Assembly (NCBI GenBank): GCA_963693365.1
Contig: CAVNZM010000017.1
Coordinates: 3,782,001-3,846,000 of the forward strand
Direction: 5' to 3'
DNA length: 64,000 nucleotides
Source: Amoebidium appalachense
Taxonomy: Eukaryota; Ichthyosporea
Shown here: positions 25,962-64,000 of the stretch, piece after piece
Position numbering within the stretch: position 1 is the first letter of the stretch
How the letters are laid out: each line of letters starts with the position of its first letter
Translations under genes and position numbers: made by a program
Notes under the pieces: generated by a model
Database searches by the model: none
Told to the model about the DNA's origin: nothing
What the model saw: the letters and a program-made list of their open reading frames with translations, nothing else

Positions 25962-26229
25962 GCCTTTTTACAACTGCTTCGCTTTTGCCACATCATAAAA
26001 AAGGGTTGACTTTTTACGAGTCTATTTACTCTCCTATCCTTTTCCTACCTAAGATCTCCCTTGACCTGCTCCCTCCTCCTCCTCCCATGGCCACCTTTCG
26101 CCTCCTTCTATCTCAGCTCAAGTCACAGTGGGGTAAAGTTGATGTATGTGTATGCTGTGCAACGAACACCCTGTATATATGCGCCTATTGGAATCTGCAC
26201 AAACCAGACCAGATTCAAATCTCGTACTA
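24952..26229. other. Intergenic region upstream of receptor B
   Basis: No gene-like frame. It should contain the receptor B promoter and the left flank of the retrotransposon remnant. A T(30)-class run is at 25929-25960. Confidence 0.5.
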
Positions 26230-28180
26230 GATACATGCACTAACTTTATTGTTGATGATTTAATAGATCTCGGTGATTATGCTGGTGGTGGTAGGAAGGA
26301 ATATCCCGATGCCCTCTTGTTACCAAACACCGCTCCCGCTAGACTAGGTGAGCCCCTGTCTCAAAAGGAAAGCTTGCGCCGGCTTGCTAGTTGTATGAAT
26401 CGATTTGGCCCCCCTGCTCGTATAATTGGTGATACCACTGGAGACCCCCTCATAGACTCTGATAAGTATTTCTCGGAACTGTTTAAAGATAAGACCTTCG
26501 CTCAGAAACCTATTGTGTGGCCTGTAGACCCATCTATCCCCATAGAATCGGTCCTCCCCTTTTTCAGTCCCGCTACCGTATGGTCTGTGATATCTAGTTA
26601 TAGCTCTAGTAAGTCTTGTGGACCTGATGGACTTCCTGCCGGCTTTCTTAAAATCCTTGTTCCCTCCTACCCACAAAAGGAAAGTGATCGTTCTATTAAA
26701 CCTGATCTTACTATTATGTTATGCTCTCTCTTTTCTTGGTGTGTTAAATGTGGACATGTCCCGTCATTTTGGTTAGATACCTTAGTGATCCCCATAGTGA
26801 AGAAGGACTCTGAGGGCCCCATAGATATCATCTTTTCGCCCCATCACACTAACCCAGGTTGTTCGTAGATTCTTTGAAGCTTGCTTACTTAGGTTATTTG
26901 CACATCACCCTAGGTTTCAATCTGTTCTTCACATACACCCATGCCAATCCGCTTTTCGTAAAAACAATTCATGTTATGTTCAAATAATGGCACTGCACGA
27001 TTCTATGCAAGTTGGTGCACAATATGTTTGGTTTTATTGATTGGAAAACTGCTTACGACTCTGTCTCCCCTGGTCTCCTATGGGAAAAGCTTGCTGCACG
27101 GGGTGTACCACACTGCATTGGTGTTTTGTTAGAAGCGTTTTTGTCCCATACCTAAGGTAGAGCTGTGATTAATAGTCATCTTTAATATGGTTTTTCTCGT
27201 ACTAGAGGTCTCTTGCAGGGTTCATTGCTTAGCCCCTTTTTGTTTGACCTACTTATAGATGATTTGGCTGTCAAGATTTATGCCGAAAATGATGACCCTA
27301 TTAATAACTTTCCGCCTGCACTTCTCTATGCTGATGATCTGTCCCTCCTTGCCCGTACCCCTAGACGCCTGCAAAGATTATTCGATGTAGTGTCAGAGTG
27401 GTGCAAGGCAAACCTTGTGATCCTTAACATAGACAAATGTGGTGTTCTTGTACCTGATATAGCTAACAATTTACACACATTTACATTATCATCTAAACTT
27501 GTAGCTATAGTTCCAGAATACAAATATCTTGGTGTTCCGGTTAATTCTGTTGGTGTTATGTTTTCCCATATGGTCGAAAAGAGGGTAGAGCTGGCTCGTA
27601 AGCGGTTAGCTTTCTTATCGGCTAATATTTTTAAAGACACACCCCTCCATCCTTCTATTAGACTTACATTTATTCGCACTTTTGTCTTCCCGGCATGTGC
27701 TTATGGTTTACCCCTTCTCGCCGCTTGGATCAAGAAAGAGAGAACTAGAGCGCTCTTAAACCCTTGGCAAATTTCCTTGAAGCAGAAGATGCCTCCTTTC
27801 TATCTAACAACTGTTGTAAACCTGGGCCTGTAACGCTCTCGATATATGGTCTGGTCCTAATAGCTGCTAGAGTATCCCATACTACGCTTTTAGGCTGTAC
27901 ACGTGCTATACAGTGGAGATCTAATAAGTATAAGGTGGCATCGTTTGCATGCCCAAACAACACACACACACACCAGTTTAAACGGTCATGTATTGCCAAA
28001 TGTAGTTTGATAGACCACATAATACCGCAACACACACACGTCACATTCACAACAGACACCCAGAAAGATAGCCTACCTGAAAATTACCACATCCTTGATT
28101 TTATACTAAACACGCGTAACTACGACCTGTTTATTAGATGTATTGATTGGCTTGAGAAACACATCATTACAAAATTCTAG
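26230..28180 (+). pseudogene. Degenerate non-LTR (LINE-type) retrotransposon reverse transcriptase
   Basis: Plus-strand remains of a reverse transcriptase. The N-terminal part is open to about 26868 (SSSKSCGPDGLPAGFLK resembles the LINE RT signature G.DG...). A shifted frame continues with QSAFRKNNSCYVQI. Another shift leads to FIDWKTAYDSV (from about 27038), then GLLQGSLLSPFLFDLL and the catalytic YADD at 27327-27338. In-frame stops lie at 27153-27155 and 27183-27185, and at least two frameshifts interrupt the reading frame. A further open segment, 27764-28180, is probably the C-terminal part in another frame. Autonomous LINEs copy their RNA into DNA at a nicked target; this copy cannot encode an intact enzyme. 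The boundaries, the family and any ORF1 or endonuclease domain are not resolved. Confidence 0.8.
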
Positions 28181-28726
28181 CGCACACAGACACCGGCACA
28201 CGCACACGCACACACACACACAACCAGCTGATACGGAGTGTCCCAGGGGAGCCCGGAAAAAAAAAAAAGAAAAAAACAAAAAAAAAACGGGGAACCCCAA
28301 CTAATTGATTTTTCTTAGTCTTTATGGTGTCTGGTAGAGAAAGTAAACCCTGATATATAATCATCACCCGACATCTATGTACGTGATCATGATATACGGG
28401 CCGCTGAGGGGATATTCCAAGCAAAAACCCCCCATACCTGAGACTGGTCTCTCTTTGCCTCGAGTAAACAGCGTAAACCCCCACATCTATTTCCCCCCTT
28501 TCTTTCTTTATTTCTTTCTTTCTTTTTTTTTTTTTTAAGTTGCCTACTAACTAATCTATTGTGTGAAAAATACCTTCTTGTTTAACTGATTTTTCGGAGT
28601 CTTCTTTTTGCTCCCTCGCAGGTTCATTGCCTTCCGTATAGAGCCCGTATAGAAACTATATCACTCGGTGACTTTCGAAGTCCCCCCCCCCCCCCGCCCC
28701 CCCCCCCCCCCCCCTCCCCCCTCCCC

Positions 28727-28757
<31 letters not shown>

Positions 28758-28925
28758 ATCCCTCCCTCCCTTCCCTCCCTCTCTCCTTCCCTCCCTCCCA
28801 CCCACCCACCCACCCTCCCTCCCTTCATCCCGTCGTTTTTTGGTCCAGTTTTGTGGAAAAGTCTCAGGGCATCGCCACACGCTGCATGTTCCTAACAGTC
28901 CGCGGAGAAACCATCAACTGCAACC
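28181..28925. other. Spacer upstream of receptor pseudogene C
   Basis: Low-complexity sequence: a (CA)n patch at 28201-28221, A-rich sequence at 28258-28289, a C-tract/(CA)n block at 28681-28757 and (CCCT)n to about 28826. No coding signal was seen. Confidence 0.6.
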
Positions 28926-29446
28926 ATGAACCTTTCAGGCTGTATTTTTGACCTGTACAGAGCAGAACACTTTCCATGTGGGGGGTTTAACTGCACCATC
29001 TTCCAAGCAGTACAGGCATGTGTACTCCAAACCCCCCCTCTGCACACGCACGACCATCAACACAACATGCAAAGCGTGGCGCAGCATCCATAGACAGACA
29101 AGCATGGCGCAGGCCCGAAGAAAGTCTTGCTGGCACACACAACACATTTTGTTAATGACCCTGAACCAGCACGCACGCGCGCACACACACACACATTTTT
29201 ATTTTTATTTTATCACGTTTTGTTCCCGGAGGACCTTTGCAGGCCTTCAAGGGAACTACCGTCTACCACACAGCACCGACAGTACACTAGTTAGGGTGCT
29301 GAACACACGCACACACACACAATAAACACGTGTATGAGAACTGATATAAACACACACACACAAAAGAAAACTAAAACACGGGAACACTGACAAGTATTCA
29401 CACACACCACACACACGCATAACAGCATGCATGGACACACCTTATT

Positions 29447-29447
<1 letters not shown>

Positions 29448-29495
<48 letters not shown>

Positions 29496-29505
29496 AAAAA
29501 AAAAA
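29448..29505 (+). repeat. Composite C(38)A(20) tract
   Basis: Poly(C) followed directly by poly(A) inside intron 1 of pseudogene C, followed by further C-tracts to 29646 and pyrimidine-rich sequence to 29890. Confidence 0.85.
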
Positions 29506-31154
29506 GAAAAGAAAAAAGAAACGCACTACCACTATCCGGGGGCCCCCTTCCGGCCCCTCCCCCCCCCCCCCCCCCCCCCCCCCCCCCACCTTCCCTCCCT
29601 CCAACCCCCCCCCCCCCCCACCCCCCACCCCCCCACCCCTCCCCCCGTTCCCCCTTCCATTTAATTCCCTACCTCTTTCTGTTTTCTCGCTCTCGGCATA
29701 CTTCCCTCTCCCTTCCTCTCCCGTTCCCTCGCTCTTTCTCTCCCTCTTCCCCCCCCCCCCCCCCCCCCCCCTTCTCTCTCTTCCTCTCTCCCTCCCTCCC
29801 TCCCTCCACCCCCCTCTCCCCGATGCCCCCGCCCCAAACCTCACCCGCGCAACCATTTTTCTTCTTTCTCCTCCTTCCCCTCCCCCCCTCCCCAACCACA
29901 CACACACACAACTAAAACAAAGCAAGAAAAGACAAAAGAAGGAAGGAAACAAGAAGTAAGCATACCACCGCACTTCCAGATGATTGCAAAAGCAAACGCA
30001 CCGATTGGCCACCCTCATGTTCCCTCTACACACCCCAATACCAAGCCCAGTATTGATAAATTCTCCTTTTTCTGCAGATTGCATCCAACACGACGGCCAC
30101 GTGCAGCCTGGTGGTGTGCCTTTGCGATTCTGTTTGCCATAGCGGTGCGGCACTACATGTAGCCCGGCAACATGTCCATCATCCAGTACTTCCCCGCCTA
30201 CATCTGCGCCTCCGACATCTTCATGGCCGTCACAACCATGATCGCTAACTTTTCCTTTGTGCAACCAGTACCCTGCCGCCGTTATGAAGAACAGGTGCGA
30301 TGGGGTTGGGTTCGTGTGGCAGACATCTGTTTTGTGTAGCACGTTTTCGACGGCGTGGACTGCGTTTGTGCTACTGCGTACGCTTAAAGGCGATAAACCC
30401 ACCACGCGGCTTTACGTACTCAGCTTTTCCCTTTGGATTGGACCTATCCCTGTTGCATTCACCTTCCCCATGCACCTGGCCAATGTTTGGGATAAAACGA
30501 GATAGGTGCGGGCTACAACACAGTAAGGCCCTTCTTATTCTAATCAGTTCTGCCTTTGGGGTCGCTATTTTTGGGCGCTGTATGCCATATTTGGGCAATG
30601 CTACTTCTCGTGAAATCGTTGCGAATGAGGAATTTGAACAACCAGCAACAAGCACAATCGAATCGAAGAACACTTATGGGGTTGGCCGGAGGAACAGGCG
30701 ACCATTCACAGTCAACTGTACTGAGAGGAGGGGTTTCGGCGCGTCGAAATTCCGAATCGCAATCGGTTATGAGACGTCCGATTCAACCAACACCTAAACC
30801 TGAAACGAGAGAATTGGTCAAAGTAGGGGAGGGGATTTCCGCAAACAAACGCGAGACCCAATTTAACGATGCGAGTGGGGGGTGACAATATCGAACCCCG
30901 GCCTTTTCCGGGTGGTGGTGGGAGTGGCACACCGACAATGGACCAGGGGCGGAAGGTACATATTTTTTTGAGTGGGGTGTGAGGTGGGGGGTGGGTGGTG
31001 GGGAGAGGGGGGGGGGGGGGGGGGGGGGGGGGGCAGGGTGGGGGAATGTGTAAGGGGAGGGATGGGGAAACTGTCTCAGTGTTAGCGTGCTTACAGAGGG
31101 GTAACACTGAGGCGTACTTACGGAGGGCTAGAAAGTGTATGTTTGTGTCTTAAG

Positions 31155-31315
31155 TTTTTTTTTTTTTTTTTTTTTTGGGGGGGGGGGGGAGGGGGGGGGA
31201 AAGGGAAGGCTGGAGGGAGGGGGGGGGGGGGGAGGGGGGAGAGTAGTGAGGGGGGGGGAGGGGAAGGGGGGGAGAGGGAGGGGGGGGGGGAGGAGGGGCG
31301 GGGAGGGGGGGGGGG
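31155..31315 (+). repeat. T(22)G(13) composite tract with purine-rich tail
   Basis: Poly(T) runs into poly(G) and then about 125 bases of G with scattered A. It lies in intron 2 of pseudogene C. Further G tracts follow at 31521-31544 and 31686-31719. Confidence 0.85.
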
Positions 31316-31685
31316 GTTTGACTTATCATCTTGAAGTGAGGCAAGCCAAAGGAAAGGGCGGAGGAGTATATTGTTGGGGAAGGGTGAGCCGGGGGCGAAA
31401 GGGAACGGGTGTCTATACCCTTTATCCACCCACAATGACTGGTTGTGTTTTGTGTCAAAGCTTGTCTAAAATTTTGCCTGTTCTGTCCCTCAATTTGGGG
31501 TGGTCGGGGAGAGGGGGCAGGGGGGGGGGGGGGGGGGGGGGGGGTTATGTATATGTCTATTGGTCGGAGAGGTGCTAGAGAGCTGGGGGGGGGGGCAATT
31601 GCTGGGGTGAAAAGAAGAAATTCGAACAATTCATCTGAGAGGTGGCTGTAAGGGGGAAGAAATGGTGGGGGGTGAGGAGAAAGAT

Positions 31686-31721
<36 letters not shown>

Positions 31722-32134
31722 CGTTTATTTCATTGATACTTAATAATCAATCACACCTGCATGTTCTTCAGTGGTGGGGTAAATCCATCTTTGCCATTCC
31801 GTTCGGCAGCGACGATATCCTGCCTGCCTCCCGGGCTGTGGATGCGGACCCGGAAAAACAGGAGGCAATGCAGAGACTAGCGGTATTTTTCGTGTTTTTT
31901 GCACTCGTTTTTTTCATTCAGTGGCTCCCATACGCCACTTACGTTGTTTACTCGATTGTTAACGGGTGCACGAACATTCCTCTTACGTTTTTGCAGGCGA
32001 TTACAGTAAATTTGGGGTGGATTTTTGATGCGGCTTTATACAGTATCCTGTTGTGGCTCAAACAAAACAGACTTTCGAATTCACGCACAGCGCCTGAACC
32101 GGTTGACCAGCCGAATATGTATGTGTGCACTTGA

Positions 32135-32725
32135 TGTGAAGTGCGAATGGCTCGAAACGGTTGCAAGCAGCTGCATTAAAAAACAAAAGGGTGGGTGGGT
32201 GCGCGGGGTGGGGGAAGAGGGGGGAGGGGGGGGGGAGGAGGAGGAGGGGGAGGGAAAGAGGGAGGGGGGAGCCTCGGATCCGCGGAGATCGAGAAAAGGA
32301 CATGGTTTTTACTATGTACAGCTAACCGTGACCTATAATAATTGTGAGATAGTACCAACACACCTGTATACATTCAGTGGATTTAGATAATATTATATGA
32401 TCCTTGGCATGTTTCTGGTTCGTTCGGCTCTAGGCTAGTAGCGTGTGCCAATATCAATGAGTTCTTTTCCGGTCATTTTCTTCTGTTTCTGTACTTATCG
32501 ATCTGTTGATATTGGAGTCTCTGTTGACTCCGTATTGAACAAGCATTCCTTTCGGCGAATACATTATGTGGAGGATTTATATATTGCGGACCCTGGAATA
32601 TACCCGTTATATATTTTTTATATAGTATTTCAAATCGCGATCGGATGGCTCTCTTTTTTCCCGTTACCTATATTATTTCTGTTTCCTAATTAAGCTGTAC
32701 GTTTGTAACCGCATGTAACCCCCGC

Positions 32726-32770
<45 letters not shown>

Positions 32771-33432
32771 AAAAAAGAGAAAAAGAAGAAAAGCCCACCT
32801 ACACATGACAGACACATACACCACACACCCCATACACACGAAGACAACCATCACACCGCTACCGTGCACAAATCATCACCCCAAAGCACTCGGAATACTC
32901 TTCACGCCTAGCGGCTGCACCATGCATGCCATGGGATTCATACTGTTAAATCTTTTTTATTACAGCGTTCGTTTTACCTATGGCCACGGTTTATGCAAGA
33001 AGAACTTGATGCAAGTGGAACTTACAGAGAACATTTTTTACTTTTGGCCAAGTAATTATACACGTGTTACTGTGGCAGGATAACGTTACAACCACTGCCC
33101 ATTGCTCAAACACTGCGGGATCAATTATGGTGTGCTAAAGATAAGAGCTAGTACTAAAGGTCACACCCTATTATCGGCATCTGTGTGTTACAGAGGTTTC
33201 TCTCAGATCATAATGGTAGCTTGCCATGCACGGTTATTCTGGCAACGTATTAGTGAATTAGAGCTTTATGATACACAGATGTCATAGCATACAGAAACAT
33301 CGGCCTAAAAACGGCAGAAAACCAAGAAAAATTATATGCAGAATGAACGTCTGTTACAGAAAATCCACGAAAATCCAATCCATTTAAAACACCATGAAAT
33401 ATTATTCCATTCAAATATTTTTGCAACACACA
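32135..33432. other. Spacer between pseudogene C and the K+ channel gene
   Basis: Holds the 3' ends of two convergent genes. G/A-rich sequence at 32197-32268 and a C(34)A(16) tract at 32727-32776. On the minus strand AATAAA occurs near 32955, a distant but possible poly(A) signal for the channel. No other gene was seen. Confidence 0.5.
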
Positions 33433-46489
<13,057 letters not shown>

Positions 46490-46947
46490 TTTTCTTAGAT
46501 GGATAGCAGCCCTCTCTTACTTATTCCCCACCTGTGCCGATCTTTCGACGGAGCTTCCCTTCGGAAATGAATACACAAGGCCCCTCCCAGAAAACCAAAA
46601 CGAACCCCTCAAGAAGTTTCCTTCCTTCCTTACAACAGACTTGAGATTGAATCCACTATTATAATAAAAACTAACACTTGCTGTGTGTGACAACACGATC
46701 TTGGCAAAGGACACGACCAGGTCCCTTCGACCGTCTCTCCACAGCTACCTACTCGCGTAGACACGGGTACGTCTCGTCGTAACCATTACAGAGTTTTAAC
46801 ACTCATTAATTTCTTCCCCTGTGACTTCCTGTAACAACGGTTTGGAGGCATGAAGCCCAACTCCAACTATAGAAAACATAAATAAAACATGGGCACCGAC
46901 GTCGGCGTGAACTGACACAGTCTGGAACAGCTAGCTGCAGTGGAGAT

Positions 46948-46986
46948 CAAGGCCTCCTAAATAGGTGTGGTATTTAGGAGGCCTTG
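46948..46986. repeat. Perfect 16-bp hairpin with 7-base loop
   Basis: CAAGGCCTCCTAAATA at 46948-46963, loop GGTGTGG, then the exact reverse complement at 46971-46986. It lies 459 bases upstream of the proposed channel start. Confidence 0.85.
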
Positions 46987-47313
46987 GTGGAGATGGTGAT
47001 GTGGGCGCATCCAATCGCCCGGTACCGTGGCTGAGCTATTTTTAGACACAAAACTGAAAAAAAGAACTATTCGAGCTCGTGTACAAATCATTGAGGTTCT
47101 AATTAGTATGCAAGGTTATTATTATATATGTACTGTTCCTATTCTACAGTATCTAGATTTCTATAGCCTGTAGATCGTGTTTGGCCATAGAAATACTCTT
47201 TTTAGTATATATTATTTTCACTGTATTTAGTAAACGCATGTCGTGGAGCAGCTCCCCAATGACTAGAGACGGTATGATATTGCTTCTATATATAACCGGG
47301 GCCGGGCCTGCCC

Positions 47314-47619
47314 CTAACACTTACTGACGTGTTGCCGCACGTGCGACGTTATACATCTACTCAGGCGGTCCCCTTAAGCAAAAAAAAAAAAAAAAAAGAA
47401 AGAAAGAAAGAAAGGAGACACCGTGGTAGGGCCTGCCCCCGCGATCCAGGGGTTGTGGGGTTTGGCTGCGCTACCGGACGGTTTTACTTAAACGAAATCG
47501 TATTGTCAAAATTTTTCCCGATTCTTCACCATGGCAGCTACCACCTACTGAGGCGGTGTCTCCCCGCCTGAGTAGATGTAAAAACGTCGCACGTGCGGCA
47601 ACACGTCAGTACGTGTTAG
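47314..47619. mobile_element. MITE-like element with about 55-bp terminal inverted repeats
   Basis: The left arm 47314-47368 starts CTAACACTTACTGACGTG and the right arm ending at 47619 is its reverse complement, with one substitution and a small indel near the A/T stretch. The interior holds A(18) followed by (GAAA)n and no coding capacity. A second partial copy of the ACTGAGGCGG end motif lies just inside the right arm. No clear target-site duplication was found. Confidence 0.78.
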
Positions 47620-48989
47620 CCATGGCAGGTATATTAAGGCTTTCGTTTTTTCTTTTTGTGGTGGGAAGGGGTCCCACTCAGGGGAACGTGACACTGTGTG
47701 TGTGTAGTGCGGCCTTGTCTATTCCTACTGCTGTGAGAGTGTGGGGACATCTCCCTTCCACGGAGTTTCTCGCTTGAGGAGTAGTTTCTTCGACATCTGG
47801 TGGCCCACTGCAACTTACGGTGACTTCTACACGCTATCTACGCTTCTACGCGAGCTATTGGCGGTGGGCTGCTGCAACTTTTTCAACTGCTTCTGCGCTG
47901 CGTGAGTGGAGGGGTAGCTACTGGGTCGTCGAGGAGCTTTCCTTGTGGCTGCCGTGTTTTCAGCCTTCCGCAGTATGGCAATGACTGGGTTTGCTTGCGT
48001 GCATTCTGTAGTTGTGTTTTCCTGTGTGTCCTGCCACAACTAAGCCACCTTATCAAAGAGTTATAGAGACAGCTTCTGTGGGTTTTCTAGGGGACGGGCC
48101 CGTGGGGATTGTTTTCTCGCTCGGATTTGGTCTGCATTGCTCTTTAAAGGGCTGACTTGCTTGCTATGCCCCGGTAGGTTTTGAGGGGCCTGTTGGGGGG
48201 CAGCAGTAATGATGTCTTCTTGCGGAGTGTGGCCTGGTCATCATCGCTGCATATGACTAGTTGGAGCAAACTAGTTTCACGCAAATACGTGCACTTGTAC
48301 CTTTGCCCGCTGGTGTCCTTTGGTCACTTGTTGTTTTATTTTTATTTCATCGATGTGGCTCTTCTGCCACCTACTGAGATGGCTCCTTATTTTTCCTTAC
48401 ACATTCAGCGAACACTGGACTCTATCGAACCGTCGAGGCGCCGCGACAGAAAGCATGCACGCGGTCGCGAGAGTGTAGCGAACGTAAAGGCATCGCAGCG
48501 TCAGTACGGGTGAGGTGGCTCTTTCGAAGTCGGTTATTTTGGTGGTCATGTAGCCTGTGGCTGCACGTTGCCTTCATATCCACTGGACCACTGATCCAAG
48601 AGAAAAAAAAAAAAATTCGAAGTCGTATTAGCGGGGTTTGTCTCATTTACGTCTTGTATAGACCCCTTAAATTGTTATATTTGACGACCCATTTCAGGTA
48701 GTTTTATATTCTTTTAGCAATTACACACCCCGATACACAAAACAGGGCTTCATATTCCGCTCTGGAGTGCCAAAACAACCACCTGACCACCCTTTTCCCT
48801 GAGAAAACACCCATTTTTGTATGGAAAACACACCAAAATACACGATTTGGGCCTAAGTTACTGCCACAAAAAACCAATACAGCTCCTCACAGCGTTACTT
48901 GTTTTGACCCCCTGGGCTTAATCGTAAATACGACATTTTTGCGTCGTAATTCAACCCCTGCCGCCATCGCGATATCGTTATGAGCCACG

Positions 48990-48997
48990 TGACGTCA
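48990..48997. promoter_or_regulatory. CRE-like octamer TGACGTCA
   Basis: Palindromic cAMP-response-element core, 651 bases upstream of the Cache-receptor start codon. Two further copies lie in channel introns at 35001-35008 and 41551-41558. A single octamer is weak evidence of regulation. Confidence 0.3.
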
Positions 48998-49647
48998 TCA
49001 CCAGATATTACTGAACACGCGCGTCACACCAGCGCTTCATTCAACTGAGAGTCGGTGATGAGACCTGAACGAAAAACGTTTACGCCAGCATAGCTGGTCG
49101 GATGTTAGCTAGAAGGTGGAAGTAAAAATGATTGTGTGAACTGTCAGTGAAAAAATGAAATTGTAGGCAGAGCTTAGAGCTTTGGTATTATGGTTGTCGT
49201 GAAGCGCTTTCCCTGTTTAATCTTCTTTCAATAGTGTCCAACAGCAGGACTGAGTTCGGAACATGCATGGCAATACTGTCGAGCCAGCCAGCCACAGTTG
49301 TAAATTTGTTTTGTGAGCCTCCTTTGCTGTTGGTGGTGGGCCTTTTTTAACGCTGAGTGAACAAGAAAAGCCTGCGTGTTAAGCCGTCGCTTTGTGGTTA
49401 GGCCACCCTCGATCATAGAAGAGGGCTCTGTCGGTACTCGTATGTGAGGGGCTAAACCATGAAGCGAACGAACAGCCAAGACAGCATCTCTATGGGAAAC
49501 ATCAGATTCTCAGTGCACTGTATGACAAAACATACAGACAAAACGTACATCTCCCATTATTTGTGAAGGTGATTTACGGCGCCAACATCGTGCCATGTTC
49601 TGACATGGCCAGTGCAGCAGAAACAGTCCTCCCTTGCAGGCTTTATA

Positions 49648-63884
<14,237 letters not shown>

Positions 63885-64000
63885 GTATGGGGTTGCTCTG
63901 GAAGAACAAAGAGTGGTTTGGGCTAACACACAGCACAAAAATCTGGCGTAGTTAGTTCAGCTGCCCCTTATAAGGCAAAAGGCTTCTTGAAGTTAGGATG

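Larger units (their letters stand above)
28926..32134 (+). pseudogene. Seven-transmembrane receptor-like paralogue C, decayed
   Basis: Same three-exon plan as A and B: exon 1 28926-29015 (CIFDLYRAEHFPCGG), exon 2 about 30078-30955, exon 3 about 31763-32134. Exon 2 is broken. One extra base near 30122 shifts the frame. TAG at 30160-30162 replaces a CGG Arg codon of A and B. Further shifts occur near 30253, 30483, 30555 and 30885. Exon 3 is open and closely resembles A and B (ALVFFIQWLPYATYVVY). Splice sites are also altered: the exon 1 donor reads CAG|GCATGT, and the exon 3 acceptor position reads CTGCAT where A and B have CTGCAG. The introns carry the same kind of C(n)A(n) and T(n)G(n) tracts. 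It is most likely a non-functional copy; expression of a truncated product is not excluded. Confidence 0.82.
46490..49647. other. Divergent intergenic region between the channel and Cache-receptor genes
   Basis: About 3.2 kb of mostly complex sequence, unlike the repeat-rich introns. It contains a perfect hairpin (46948-46986), an inverted-repeat element (47314-47619) and a CRE-like octamer (48990-48997). Short frames such as 47622-47777 (hydrophobic N-terminus) and 48181-48513 were seen but lack other support. It should contain both promoters. Confidence 0.55.

Noticed and set aside
47622-47777. Small open frame with a signal-peptide-like start (MAGILRLSFFLFVV)
   Set aside because: Only 51 codons, starts at the edge of a transposon-like element, with no splice context or other coding evidence.

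Overview
The window is eukaryotic nuclear DNA. Coding sequence is split into many short exons with GT-AG introns (and probably a few GC-AG introns). Introns and spacers are packed with (CA/TG)n, (GA)n and (TA)n microsatellites and exceptionally long poly(G)/poly(C) tracts. Gene content (an Aven homologue, a GT49 glycosyltransferase of the LARGE/B4GAT1 type, a CNBD-family K+ channel, seven-pass receptors and a double-Cache receptor) fits a unicellular relative of animals or another signalling-rich protist. That placement is inference only; nothing in the sequence names the species.

Layout. (1) 23-6127, minus: GT49 glycosyltransferase with a hydrophobic N-terminal anchor; its 3' end runs off the left edge. 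(2) 6.1-9.97 kb: intergenic. (3) 9971-15823, plus: nine-exon Aven homologue. (4) 17.7-32.1 kb: three paralogous seven-transmembrane receptor genes, A (plus, intact), B (minus, intact) and C (plus, pseudogene). A broken non-LTR retrotransposon lies between B and C (about 26.2-28.2 kb). (5) 33.4-46.5 kb, minus: voltage-gated-like K+ channel with a TTLGYGD filter and a C-terminal cyclic-nucleotide-binding-homology domain. Its introns hold a 700-bp (GGT)n array and a small inverted-repeat element. (6) 46.5-49.6 kb: intergenic, with a perfect hairpin and a second terminal-inverted-repeat element. (7) 49648 to beyond 63884, plus: a multi-exon gene for a cytosolic N-terminal region, one transmembrane helix and an extracellular double-Cache sensor carrying an RPWY motif; it continues past the right edge. 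Its large introns carry a duplicated segment (54.05-55.2 and 57.79-59.0 kb).

Exon models were built by hand: splice sites were chosen so that reading frame and intron phase agree at every junction listed. Phase agreement along whole genes (9/9 exons for Aven, 17/17 for the Cache receptor, 15 of 15 core exons for the channel) is the main support. The receptors, the CNBD-type channel and the Cache receptor could act in one chemosensory/second-messenger pathway, but this is suggested only by gene families and proximity.
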